DNA of 64,000 nt, from contig JANBTH010000001.1 in assembly GCA_027578815.1 (NCBI GenBank), positions 186,001-250,000 on the forward strand. Reading direction: 5' to 3'. Under the pieces are notes generated by a model. It saw only the letters and a list, made by a program, of their open reading frames with translations, had not been told where the DNA came from and ran no database searches. This DNA comes from Coemansia sp. RSA 1804 (taxonomy: Eukaryota > Kickxellomycota > Kickxellomycetes > Kickxellales > Kickxellaceae). The position numbers and the translations under genes are program-made. This document shows positions 51,033 to 61,925 of this stretch, one piece after another (position 1 is the stretch's first letter; each line of letters opens with the position of its first letter).

Positions 51033-52463
51033 ATGCTTGCTTCAGCTGCAGTAGTGCCTCCTGGAAATGTATTTGCAAACATAGAGCCACAGGAAATAGA
51101 GCTTGGCACTATCGACTTGGCCAACAACGGTATCCGCGTCGATGGCATATACTTTTACGAAAATATAAACAAAGGCTCGGATTTCATGTCGTTTGACACG
51201 CTCACACGCAGTCTGTTTAGAGTCATTGCAAACCACTACCCGATTCTTGTCGGACGGCCGACAGTCAACAGCAAGGGAAAGGCCTCTATTGTTGTGAACC
51301 CCGACGACTTGTGCATGCCAGATGTAAAGGAAGTAAGCGTTGACCAGCCAGCAGAGGCGTTCTTCTTGCATGGCTCCAAAAGCAAGGCCGATCCGAAGAC
51401 GAACGTAAAGTTCTTTGATCTGCACAAGTTCTACAGTACCAGTGGTGTAGAAAGGATCCCGCATGCCACCTACCATCGCAACCACTCTTCAGTTATTGTG
51501 CGCATCTTGCGGTTCAAGGACAGCTCTTACACGGCGCTTGCCTATTCTTTGCTCCATGGGATATTCGATGCGACAGCAACCGTTGCATTTATGAGCCACT
51601 GGGCAGAGTATGCGCGCAATTTGGCCAACCCAAATTACAAGCTCTCTTTCCTACCAATTCACAGCCGTAATGTCATGTACGACCGCTTTGGTGAAATAGA
51701 ACCCGTCGAACTGCCGTTTGTCGAGCACTTTAAGGACGCTGCTGGGACAGCAAAGTTTGATTCTCCGGACAACGTTGCGCCGATCCTGCTATCCACACCC
51801 GACATACCCCAGATTGCCGAGCAGCACCTGCTCCACATTAGTGCTGAAAATCTCGAGCGGATGCGCCAAGAGGTGGACGACACGCAGACCACAGCCATGG
51901 TCCTAACAGCAGTTCTAACCAGAGCAATGGTGGAGGCCAACACAGTGGCCTTTGGTGTTGAGCCTCACACCTCGTATGTCGCTGTAGCCTACGACAGCAG
52001 ACAGCGCTCTGGCGTGCCTCAGAACTTTGCTGGGAATGCCTCATTCATCTGCATTGCGCCTCTATCTACAAAGCGTGTTGTTGGCAGCTCGTACAAGGAG
52101 CTTGCTCAGACAATCAAAGAAAGCAGCATGAAGACAGACAGCGCCTACTCGAAGGCTTCAATTGAAATCATTGAGAACGAGCTTGGTCTGCTCTACCACG
52201 CAAGCCTTTCGCTGTGCAATTCCCCTCAGTCGTCGTATCTGGGCTTCAGCAATGTGCGGTATCTTCCGTTCAAGGCCATTGACTTTGGCTACGGATCTCC
52301 ATCAATTCTAGCATTCGACTACTTTAGCAAGGAAGGCATGTGCAGAATGTATCCAAACTTCCAGGACAACGGTGTTGATCTGTTCATCAACTACACGGAC
52401 GCTTGCTTCAGCCATCTGCGCAAGAACGAAATGATGGCCAAATACGTAGACTTTATTTTTTAG
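51033..52463 (+). CDS. BAHD-type acyltransferase (third, most divergent)
   Basis: 476 aa, one exon. Catalytic H175-G-I-F-D179 and DFGYG near the C-terminus identify the acyl-CoA transferase family. It is more distant from the two others: the N-terminus (MLASAAVVPPGNVFANIEPQ) and the HxxxD surroundings (LLHGIFDATATVAFMSHWAEY) differ. Acceptor unknown. The stop lies only a few bases before the assembly gap, but the frame closes cleanly and the C-terminus (KYVDFIF) looks natural. Confidence 0.82.
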   Translation: MLASAAVVPPGNVFANIEPQEIELGTIDLANNGIRVDGIYFYENINKGSDFMSFDTLTRSLFRVIANHYPILVGRPTVNSKGKASIVVNPDDLCMPDVKEVSVDQPAEAFFLHGSKSKADPKTNVKFFDLHKFYSTSGVERIPHATYHRNHSSVIVRILRFKDSSYTALAYSLLHGIFDATATVAFMSHWAEYARNLANPNYKLSFLPIHSRNVMYDRFGEIEPVELPFVEHFKDAAGTAKFDSPDNVAPILLSTPDIPQIAEQHLLHISAENLERMRQEVDDTQTTAMVLTAVLTRAMVEANTVAFGVEPHTSYVAVAYDSRQRSGVPQNFAGNASFICIAPLSTKRVVGSSYKELAQTIKESSMKTDSAYSKASIEIIENELGLLYHASLSLCNSPQSSYLGFSNVRYLPFKAIDFGYGSPSILAFDYFSKEGMCRMYPNFQDNGVDLFINYTDACFSHLRKNEMMAKYVDFIF

Positions 52464-52470
52464 ATATCTC

Positions 52471-52564
52471 NNNNNNNNNNNNNNNNNNNNNNNNNNNNNN
52501 NNNNNNNNNNNNNNNNNNNNNNNNNNNNNNNNNNNNNNNNNNNNNNNNNNNNNNNNNNNNNNNN
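52471..52564. other. Assembly gap (94 N)
   Basis: A run of N. The bases on both sides carry the same octamer AGATATCT, which suggests that contig ends may overlap and that little true sequence is missing. Confidence 0.95.
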
Positions 52565-52917
52565 AGATATCTTCTACACTTTTTTTTTCGCACTTTTAAA
52601 CGACAAGCTGCTTTTTTTTCTTGCAATAATTTGGGTACTAGAAAAGAGTATTTTTACGTTGGGTTTGTTCATACGCTGATCGGAGGACTTTTTGGCGTCA
52701 CTTTTTCTCTTCCGATTTGTCTGCTTTACTCGCTTTTTACTCCTTTTTTTCCTTCTTTAACTTTATTGAATTCTCTTTTTACCCATTTGCAACCTTTTTA
52801 TATTCTCTTCATTTATCCGCATTCGACATTCAGATTAATCTCGTCGTTCCGTCCATAAGGAGAGCAAAGCTACTCTTTTGCAACTAGTTCTTTTCACAAT
52901 ATTCTTAACGAGCAACT

Positions 52918-55900
52918 ATGGAGTCTGAAGAAGGCAAGTATCTTTTCGTGCGAACTGAATGTGCTAGGTGACCGTCTGTATATCAACCTTCTTTTGGTTT
53001 ATTCTAACCAAGTCCCTTTCTTATTTTATAAGCTTATATCTGTAGACCCGGTCTGCCGCGTTTGCCGCGGAGAGGCCACCGAGGATGAACCACTTTTCCA
53101 CCCGTGCCGATGCTCCGGAAGTATCAGATATGTGCATCAGAACTGCCTAGAAGAGTGGCTTTCCCGCAGCAGCAAACGTTATTGCGAGCTTTGCGGCCAC
53201 GAATACGCATTCTCGCCTATATACGACCCAAACATGCCTGACAGCATCCCAAAAATCATTATTGTTCGGCAGATAATATCGAGTGTAGTAATGTACATTC
53301 TGTCTGTCGTGCGGGCTTTGTTTGTCGTCTGTATGTGGCTTTTCGTGCTTCCCTACCATATATACTGGCTTATGCGGTTTTACTCGTGGACCTCACAAAC
53401 CATAGTGCATGGCTATTCCGTCTTTGGACTTCGAATCACAAGGGATGGAGGAATCCCGGGTCTCAGCGATGCCGTGGACAGTGTTTTATCTGAGGCGCCG
53501 TCTCCCGGTGCAATTAGCATGCGCTTCAACGGATTTGACTCATGGCATGAGTGGTATACTTTCTATCTGAAAAGTGACGCCATATCGCCAATCACATCGT
53601 TTACCGGAGTACTTAATGGGGCAAGCAGCTCCATGATGGCTCTGTATAGGGTTGTTCGAGGAGTATTGGTGGTTAGCTCGATGTTGCTCAAGGCGTCGCT
53701 TGGGATTCAGATATCCAAAAAGGCATTAGATGGAGCGGCTGAAACGATAATGGAGTTCCTTGCAAAGAGTCTTGAAGGCATGACGATCACAGTTGTGGGC
53801 ATTTTGCTTTTCTTGGCCGTTTTCATCCTTCGCGACTGGATAGCTACAAATGTCCCTGTTGTTGACAATGAGATTGATGAGGCGGAAGAGCAGGCCGTAG
53901 AGAGGGAAGTTGTTCAGCAACCACAACCACAGCCACAGCCACCACAGCACGAACAACAGCAACAACAACATCAGCACCAGGAGCAACCACATGAGCAACC
54001 GGCGCAACCACAACATCAGCATCCAAATGACCAAGCGCAGAACGCAGGACAAGGGCAGGACTATATACCTAATCGGATCCAGGTACATGCACGCCCTATT
54101 GTTGCCGAAAACCCGCAGAACCGACCAATGTTTGAGTTGTCGGAATTTGAGCTTCCACTTTTGGATGACCTGCCTCCTGGCGAGCGCCCCATTCACCCGC
54201 AAAGACATCAGCAGCGGTCTCCTGATCACACCGACACAAGCTCGTCTGCTTCTGATGTTGGTGGTGGAAGTTCGTGGACATCCGCGAGTGGCGCTAGTGA
54301 TGGAAACGCCAGTCCTCAGGACAGTCCAGTGCATAGGGAGGAATACAGCATATCTCAAAAACAGGAGTCTCCAGCTAAAGAAAGCATACATGCAGGTACG
54401 AGTTATCGAACAGCGCCTTCGCCCAGATCTGCAGACTCGCGGTGTGCATGGACATATGCCGAAGAAGCCTTTGAGGATGAAGATGATGAGAAGCGTAACA
54501 TTGGACGCACAAATATCCCCAGTTCCAGGACCCGTCTTGGAGATCCCCCATACAATACGTCACCTAGTCAGAAGGATAAAGAACATGATACTAAACATGC
54601 TTCTTTGACTGATAACACGCAAGGGTCGTTTGATTCGGATGCTGCGTCATGGTCATTTGTATACGGGGAGTCTTCTCAGAAAACCGCTCGCTCTTCGCTC
54701 CCTGCGGATGCAGATAAGCAGAGTTTGCCGAATCAGCAGAAGAGTGAGGACCTTCCTCCAACCTTTACATCAGAGCGCTCACGCAGCATTATCGGCAACC
54801 TTGACAACCCAAGCCATACTGGATACAGCACGAGAGAGGGTCCTAGGAGAGATGACAACAGAGATAGCGATGCCAGCTACTCAAGCACGAGTAGTGAAGA
54901 TGGCGAAAATGACTTGCCACTCTATGGCCGGAGGATGGAGCTTTTGCAGCGCATTGAGAGAGATCGGAATATTGGAATAATGCAACCTAACCAGATCCTT
55001 GCGCCGAATCCCGGTGATGCCTTTAATCCAGACGCTCTGGATCGTGCTAATCTAGCACAGCCATTGTTGAATGCTAATCGTGAAGCTCCAGCACCGGCCA
55101 ATGCGAATCCCGACGAAGGAGCACAGATTAATAATGGCAACGTTCAGGCCAACAACAACAACAATAACAACAACCCGGGTAATGCGGACGACAACTTTGG
55201 CGATTTTGAGGTTGCTGACGGCATTCTAGAGGCAGTAGGTCTGCGCGGTCCACTATTGAATATGGTTCAATACTATATGTTTGTCTTGGTCATGGTTGGG
55301 CTTATCATGCTGTTGGCCACATGGGTGCCGTTTACCATTGCTCAGATATTCATTCTGGCAGACCCGATTCATGTTGTCCTCTATGTCATCCATAACCTAT
55401 CGAAAGCAGTGGACGTTGTTGGCGAGTTTTTATTGGATTTGGCGCTAGTGTTTGGGTGGAGGCCACTACGTCCGCTCTTGGTCCTTGCCGTCAACAAAAC
55501 GGGACCCTTCGTTGCATATGGTCTATCGCTTCTTGTCCCAGGGATCAAGGATGTTCTTTCAATGTCGGACGAGAGCCTATGGGATAAACTGACCTCCCCA
55601 GCCGTTCAAAAACTCTTGCTAGAAAGCCTTCGGCGGTCTTGGATTGTGCAGCTTCTCTTTCCTTGGATTCAAACCACTCCCACAAGGACAGTAGCCGATG
55701 TTGCAGTTTCTTCTAAAGTCGCTGGATCCAGCAACGTTATTGCAGACGTTTCCTCCAAAGGACTTTTATCAAGAGTCTACAGAGTAGCTACGTGGCCTAT
55801 CACATATGTCGCATCCTGGATCAGCTGGTTGGTTGATGGCGTATGTGATCTTGTCTTTACGGCTATCACTTCAAAATCTGGTGCGCGGGATATAAGCGAG

Positions 55901-58192
55901 ATGTTCTTTATCGATGCTTGGGAGCGTAATCTTTGGACCAAACTCGTTGGCTGGGGAATTCCTGTCGACAAGATCGCGTTGCGGCTATACCATGCGATTA
56001 AAGGAGAAACAGTGGGCGACAGAATCTTTATGGTTGTCATGGGGCATTTTCTGGGTGTGCTTATGACGTGGGCTATTATCACATACACGCCAAGGGCCTT
56101 TAGGAAATCGACGATATACACAAGTGTCAAAACATACTCGCTGATGATCAAGATTGTCGTATTTATATTGATCGAGCTCTTGCTGTTTCCTGTTCTCTGC
56201 GGATACTGCCTGGATATTTCGCTTACACCGTTGGTGTACGCTCGGCAAGAATCGCCACGATTCGTGTCATACTTTACATCCCTGTTCACTCAGAATTGGA
56301 CAGCGCTTATTTTACACTGGATGCTGGGGATGTTTTTCATGGTTCACTTTGCGCGTTTCGTATTGCATCTGCGACAGGTCGTGCGTCCAGGGCTTTTGTG
56401 GTTTATTCGCGACCCCAGCGATCCAAACTTCCATCCTATTCGCGACATTATTGAGGACAAGATGCTGCCACAGCAGTACAACATTGCTCGGAGCGCGGTG
56501 ATGTACTGTGGGATAATTATGGTATGTGTTGGGCTCTCCATGGTTTGCACAATGTACGTTGCGCCTAAAGATACGTTCCCTATGGTTTGGGATTCAACCA
56601 TGCAGATGGGCGAATATCCAGTACAGGCGACTTCATTGGTGCTTTTGCTTCCTTTTGCCATTATTCGTGGACGGCCTAATGAGGTTCTTCATTGCATCTT
56701 TGGCTGGTGGTGGAGGCTGGCTGCGCGTCTGGTTCGGCTGTCTGAGTTTGTCATTGGCACCCGTAGCATTGTTGACGAAGGTGCGTGGACAGTAGCCGGA
56801 GCACCTTGGCTGCCAGATGTGCTTATCCGGCCCTTTATGCCTTCACATGTTGTTAAAGGTGTTTTTGAGGTATTCAACGAGCATGTTTTTGACGAGGCGC
56901 GGGTCGGACAGATCGAAGGTGCCTTGCCAACAAGGGAGTATCGGGCCAGACTCCAGCTTGAGATTGATCTTGCGTTGTCTAATAGCCACCCACATCTTGC
57001 ATTTGTTCTCGAGGGACAGAATATGCGTGCTCCGAACACAGATACGGTTCCTGTTGTGGTTGGGCGGAGAATGGTGATTCCAGTAGATGATCATGGACGA
57101 CCTGCTAATGACCAATTCGACTATGAGGCCGCAGATTATCCAGAGATTCGCGAGCAGGATGAAAACCAGGACCGCGATCTACCGCCTCCAGCGCCTGGGA
57201 GCAGCTACCGCGATCGACGGTTCAACCCCGATCAGCATAGCGTTTTGTTTGTACCGCCAAGTCTAAAGGCGAGGGTTCTCTCGTTCTTTGTGCTTGGGTG
57301 GATGGGCATTGCTGCTGTTTCAGGAGCAACACTTATCATATCTCTAAAGATTGGCAAGACCATCTACAACCGCCTGGGCAATGTTCCAAGACATGATGTC
57401 CTTTCATTGTCAATTGGGCTGCTTGTGCTTCTGGTAGTGAGCGTTGCCGTGTATCGCGTTCTGTTGCAAGTTTCAGAGTTCTACGGAGTGGGTGCAGACC
57501 GTGAGGTGGCATTGCAGCGGCTGAGGCGACAGATGTCTCAGGTGGGAACAGCAGTCCTTAACTCCACCGTGTGTGCAGTGGTGTTTTGCGGAATCGTTCC
57601 TGTAGCTTTGGGGACTGTAGTGGAGGTCTACTTTATGGTGATTGTTCGCGATCATATCCTCAAAACCGGGTATGAAGATATGTTTGTGCGCTCGTTCACG
57701 CAGGCACTGTTCCACAACTGGATGTTTGGCATGATGAATGTGTGGGTGGTATCGTCAGCACTGCGCTTCTTCCCGAACTCGTATTGGAGCAGACAGATGG
57801 ATCGTATTTTCACGGGTCCGCCACATACATGGCATGTCTGGGAAGGAATCAGGATATTTGCGGCGCCTGTTGTTGGAATGTCGCTGACAGGAGTGTGCCT
57901 CCCATTTGTACTTGCGTTGGCTATCATGGCCGTTAAGGGCACTCTTGATCTGCGATCGGCAGCATCGCTGTTTATGTTTGAGAGCTTGGAGATACTGGCG
58001 CACTGCAGCATGACTGTATTCGTAGCGGCTGTTGTGTTTTTTGCGATATGGCAGGCATGCTTTATGTACAGACAATGGACACGGCTAGCGCGGGACGAGA
58101 CATATCTTGTTGGTCGTCAGTTGCACAATCTCGGCGAAAACAACAATCCGGAACAAGTCCTTGATGGCGAAGAGTCAGGTGTAGCTGGTTAG
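52918..58192 (+). CDS. SSM4: ER membrane E3 ubiquitin ligase Doa10/SSM4 (MARCH6 type)
   Basis: 1720 aa. Exon 1 is 52918-52933 (MESEE plus one base), followed by a 112-b intron with a GC donor (GCAAGT) and TGTAG acceptor, then exon 2 53046-58192. The junction codes Asp and gives MESEEDPVCRVCRGE. RING-CH zinc ligands are C9, C12, C26, C28, H36, C39, C52 and C55, with GEATEDEPLFHPCRCSGSI almost as in yeast Doa10. Many membrane helices follow (about 14 expected), interrupted by a long disordered insert (about 295-720: Gln/His-rich, Ser-rich, then Asn-rich). It tags misfolded ER and nuclear-envelope proteins with Ubc6 and Ubc7 for degradation. The size is above yeast (1319) because of the insert. 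Confidence 0.93.
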
Positions 58193-61100
58193 AAATATAA
58201 ATAAGCTATCTGGAACATTGCTGGAAATATTGCAGAATCATGTAAACACTTTTTTTTGTTTTCTTAGTGGCTGTATTGTGAAACATGACGTGTTGTTTGT
58301 TTTTTATTTTATTTTCTGTTACTACTAGCTACGCCCTAACTACGTGCTTGTTTAAGGACAGCAGGCAAAACAGAACCAAAACAGAACCTTTTGCCGCTTG
58401 CTTTCTAACTGAAGAGATCTCGAATGGCATGCATGTGGCCGCTACTGCACAATATGCAGTTGACTCTGTTTTGGTCACATTTCACCATTTCCAACGGATA
58501 TGCACAAGTATGCTCATTTATGCTTGCCATAAACGGACAAGTGACATCCACCAGCTGCAGTATACTGTTTTTGGTTTCTTTCTTCCTCTTTTCCTTGACA
58601 CAAAAGAGGAAGCAAACAAAACGGATGTGTGGCAAATGAAGCTGGTTGAGATGTCACCATCTTGTGTTGCAAATGCGCATGTAGGTTTTGAAATGTCTTT
58701 CTGTGCGATGATGCAAAAGAACAGGTCTTTTGTGCAGCATGGCTGTCGATCTGTTGTTGTTCCTGCCCCAGTTAGAAACAGGAACAGTACCAAAAAAAAG
58801 TAAATACTTCTCCTTCTCTCCTCCAAAAGCCATTTTTTAGAGAACATGGCAACGGTTGGAGTAGTCTCGCACGGGTAGAAAAGGGGAGCCAAGCCCAATA
58901 CCAGCGACTGTTTTCTACTGGCAAGCTAGGGCGATAGCAGAAGACTACATAGCGTTGGTGTTTGCGATGTCAGCCAGTGTCCAGCAAAAAATAAGCTGCT
59001 TGCAGTTATTGGCGGTCATGGCTAATCGAAAGGATAGAGAACTGCAAATAATAAAGTCAAATGAGGCGCTGCAGTGCAAAGTGGAAAGCGTCTTTTTTGA
59101 AACCCAGACATTATAGAGAGGGGGAAAGAAGGAGGGAAGAGGATCGGAATGGGCAAAGTGTGTCCTGTCACTGAAAGACAACAACAACGATACAGTCCGC
59201 AGAATTCTTTTTTATCGCCTTAATAATATATTGTATAAAAATTAGGACGCTTTTTCTTACTTTTTTATTTTGTGAAGCTACACTTTCTTGTTGAATTCTT
59301 TATATTACCGCTAATTCTTGTACAACATAACACGCGTCGGTGGTGGGTTTGCTTTACCTTTCAGCTTGCCTTTGCTTTCGTTGGAATTGACGTTGTGACT
59401 TTGTCGGCTCGAAAATCTAGCAAAACGTGCATATAATATCGGTTGCTGCTTTTTTTGCACGAACAACAGATAGCAGACGGGTGTAATTTCCGCTACAGTA
59501 CGTTCCTTTCTTTCTTTCCACTTGCAGGAGTTTGTAGGTGCGAATATGCTACATTCTCAGGCTGCTCAACCAGCAGCAGGCGAAAGATAACAGACAGACA
59601 GCGTCGACTCGCGTCAGAACAGAAGAGAGAAAAGAGAATTTCAGAACGGCTGAAAGCTCTTACTGCTGACACTGTTGGCTTGCTAGCACAGCTCTGCCTG
59701 TCTGTCACCGTCTGTTCCTCTTGCGTGCAGAGTTTTTTTTTCGTCTATTGACGCTTCTCTGGTAGCTACTTGGTGTTCCGAAACAGGAATGCTATCAGAA
59801 TGGAGCTCAACCCACATGACATGTCCTTTGCACTTTTTTGTCTAGCTAGAAGCATAGCGTATCTAGAGGGAGATAATCAAGCTCTTCTGCCTTACATCAA
59901 GTCATAAGACTGCACTTTTGCTTCCATGACTGCTGGAGAGAGGCATCTTTTTTATCTTTTTCCCTGTAAATGCAATAATTCCCAGCCCCCAATCGCCTAT
60001 TGATTCCAAGGTACCGGTATCTGCACTCCTCCGTTTATATATGTAGATAGTCTCCCCTGGATCTTATCCCTCTGCATAAAAGAGAATGCACCAATAGGTA
60101 TGAGGATCTGCCAAAGCGGGTGAATCCTTGCTGCTCCAGATAATTTATTTCAGGGTTAGGGTCAGAAGCAGGAACGGGTGCAGATCATAGATCGTATTCT
60201 TAACAGTACATTGCTGTTTAGGCACTGCGTACAAAAATAACACTGCTTATTATTTGAAACAATTGCCCCAGTTTCTGGGTCTTACTTTTAAGCCGTTTTT
60301 ATTCCCAGCGCTGTTATTTTTTGCCAGCACTATATAAATATATAGACAAAAGGCCAGCGTTTACGCGTGTGCGCTGATTAACACCTTTTCAGCATATTCC
60401 ATCGATACCATACGGGTTTCAGGTTCGCTTTTTGATGTTTTTTTCTTCCTTCATACTCGGCTCCAATTATTTCTGTCTTGCTATCCAGCTCCTCTTTTTT
60501 CTGAGGTTTTATTTTTTCTGTTTTGCCGCTTCCGGATGAATTGAACCAGAAATCGCATTTCTGCCCTTTTTGTCTGGCACCTCTCCATCTTTTACCTATT
60601 CCAAAGACTGCTTTGTTGTTTGTTTGGCGTAATTGCATTGTGAGCTGAGAAATAATAAACGGATCGTGGCATTCAATGTTTACTTTTTGTTTTGTTTATT
60701 TGCTTTTTAATTCGTAGTCTTATCAGCTATCCAGCCACCCGTCGCTTCGCTTTTCTTCTCCCATTTCCTGCATTCCTTGTTTGTCGAATACATCAAATAC
60801 AAGCTCAAAGGCCTCCAAGGCCATACCATCACTCTCTTTAGGTAAGCCATCCAGGACGCTCAGCTATGCAATTCCTTTTATTTTTATGCCAAGTGAATGT
60901 GGCGGTGTTGACAGAGCGCCCGTCCAAATATACCTCATTAAGCCTTTGATTTCTACCTCTTGTATTAATTCGAGAGTCAAGAGATCGTCAAAAGCCGCTG
61001 GTTTATTGCGTAAATGGGAGTGGTCTGCACTTTTTGGTTGTCATTTCTATTGCATTTATGGCAACATTTTATAAAAAAAAAACAAGGGAGGAGGATCAAT

Positions 61101-61925
61101 CGTGAGCTTCTTCAAAGATGCCATATTACGTGAGTGCCACAATGCTCTTCTTCTTTTTGTTGATGCGAAAAGAGTATGTCTCCCTAATCTTTGCAGGCCT
61201 TGTTCTTTTGCTGACAATGGCGATGATACGAATACTTACACGCCGCTTACCTCGTGGGTCTGGATTGTTTCTACTGGCATATGTGCAATGTAGTGGCTTT
61301 TTTGCTTTCTACGTGCAATTGTAGCTGACACAAAGTCCATCTCTAATTATCCATGTGGTTCAGCATTTCTCTTATTCCTCCGTCCATGTCTTCTTTTTGG
61401 CCGACTGGCTGAGCATCATTGTGCAAGAAATGCCAAAAGATGGCACGTTCTGCTTATTGCTTGCACAAGTTATTTTTGTCGATTTTCTCTCTGTCCGCCA
61501 TCGGCTAGTATTTTGTTTTTAGCAGGGTATTGTATGCATGGGCCTGCGTTGTTTTTTGTTCAAAACTGCCCACCAGAAAAAAGACAGCTTCTATCGATAC
61601 CCGCTATCCAGCCTCGGCTGGATCAATGCCTTTATTGTATTGTTGTTGGAAATAATATATATGCTGTGTTTGTTCTTTTTTTTCGTTTTCCATGTATATA
61701 ATGTCGTGGACACACTGCTTCTCATGATCTGTCACCGGTCGTATTACCGTATCACCTTTTTTTTTTAGTATTTTATGCATACAAAACCTTGTGTTCTCTT
61801 GTCCTGACAAAGACCAAGCGGTCTCTTCTGTGTTGTGCTAACCATATATCGCCTGTCTTGCTGTTTGGTCGTTTGCCGATCCACATCTTTGCACCGATAT
61901 AGAGCAGCTCTAAACCAAGCCTGTT
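58193..61925. other. Intergenic, 3.7 kb, no supported gene
   Basis: Sequence of mixed composition with T- and CT-rich tracts. Several short ORFs (for example 58285-58803, 59443-59751, and 60378-60638 on the minus strand) have no domain-like pattern. It includes the 3' UTR of SSM4 and the upstream region of the gene that starts at 61926. No tRNA, repeat family or Cys-rich peptide was found. Confidence 0.45.

Noticed and set aside
53726..54608. Long frames overlapping SSM4 on both strands (221 and 232 codons)
   Set aside because: They arise from the CAA/CAG-rich low-complexity insert. The SSM4 frame is continuous and explains the region.
58285..59751. Several 100-170-codon ORFs downstream of SSM4
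   Set aside because: Mixed composition, no conserved-looking blocks, overlapping on both strands. Treated as non-coding.
60378..60638. 86-codon Lys-rich minus-strand ORF
   Set aside because: It has a real ATG but no recognisable pattern, no paralogue and no promoter sign. Too weak to call.
61118..61324. 68-codon hydrophobic ORF resembling a membrane peptide
   Set aside because: Hydrophobicity comes from T-rich sequence. A GTGAGT donor after four codons and no similarity argue against it.
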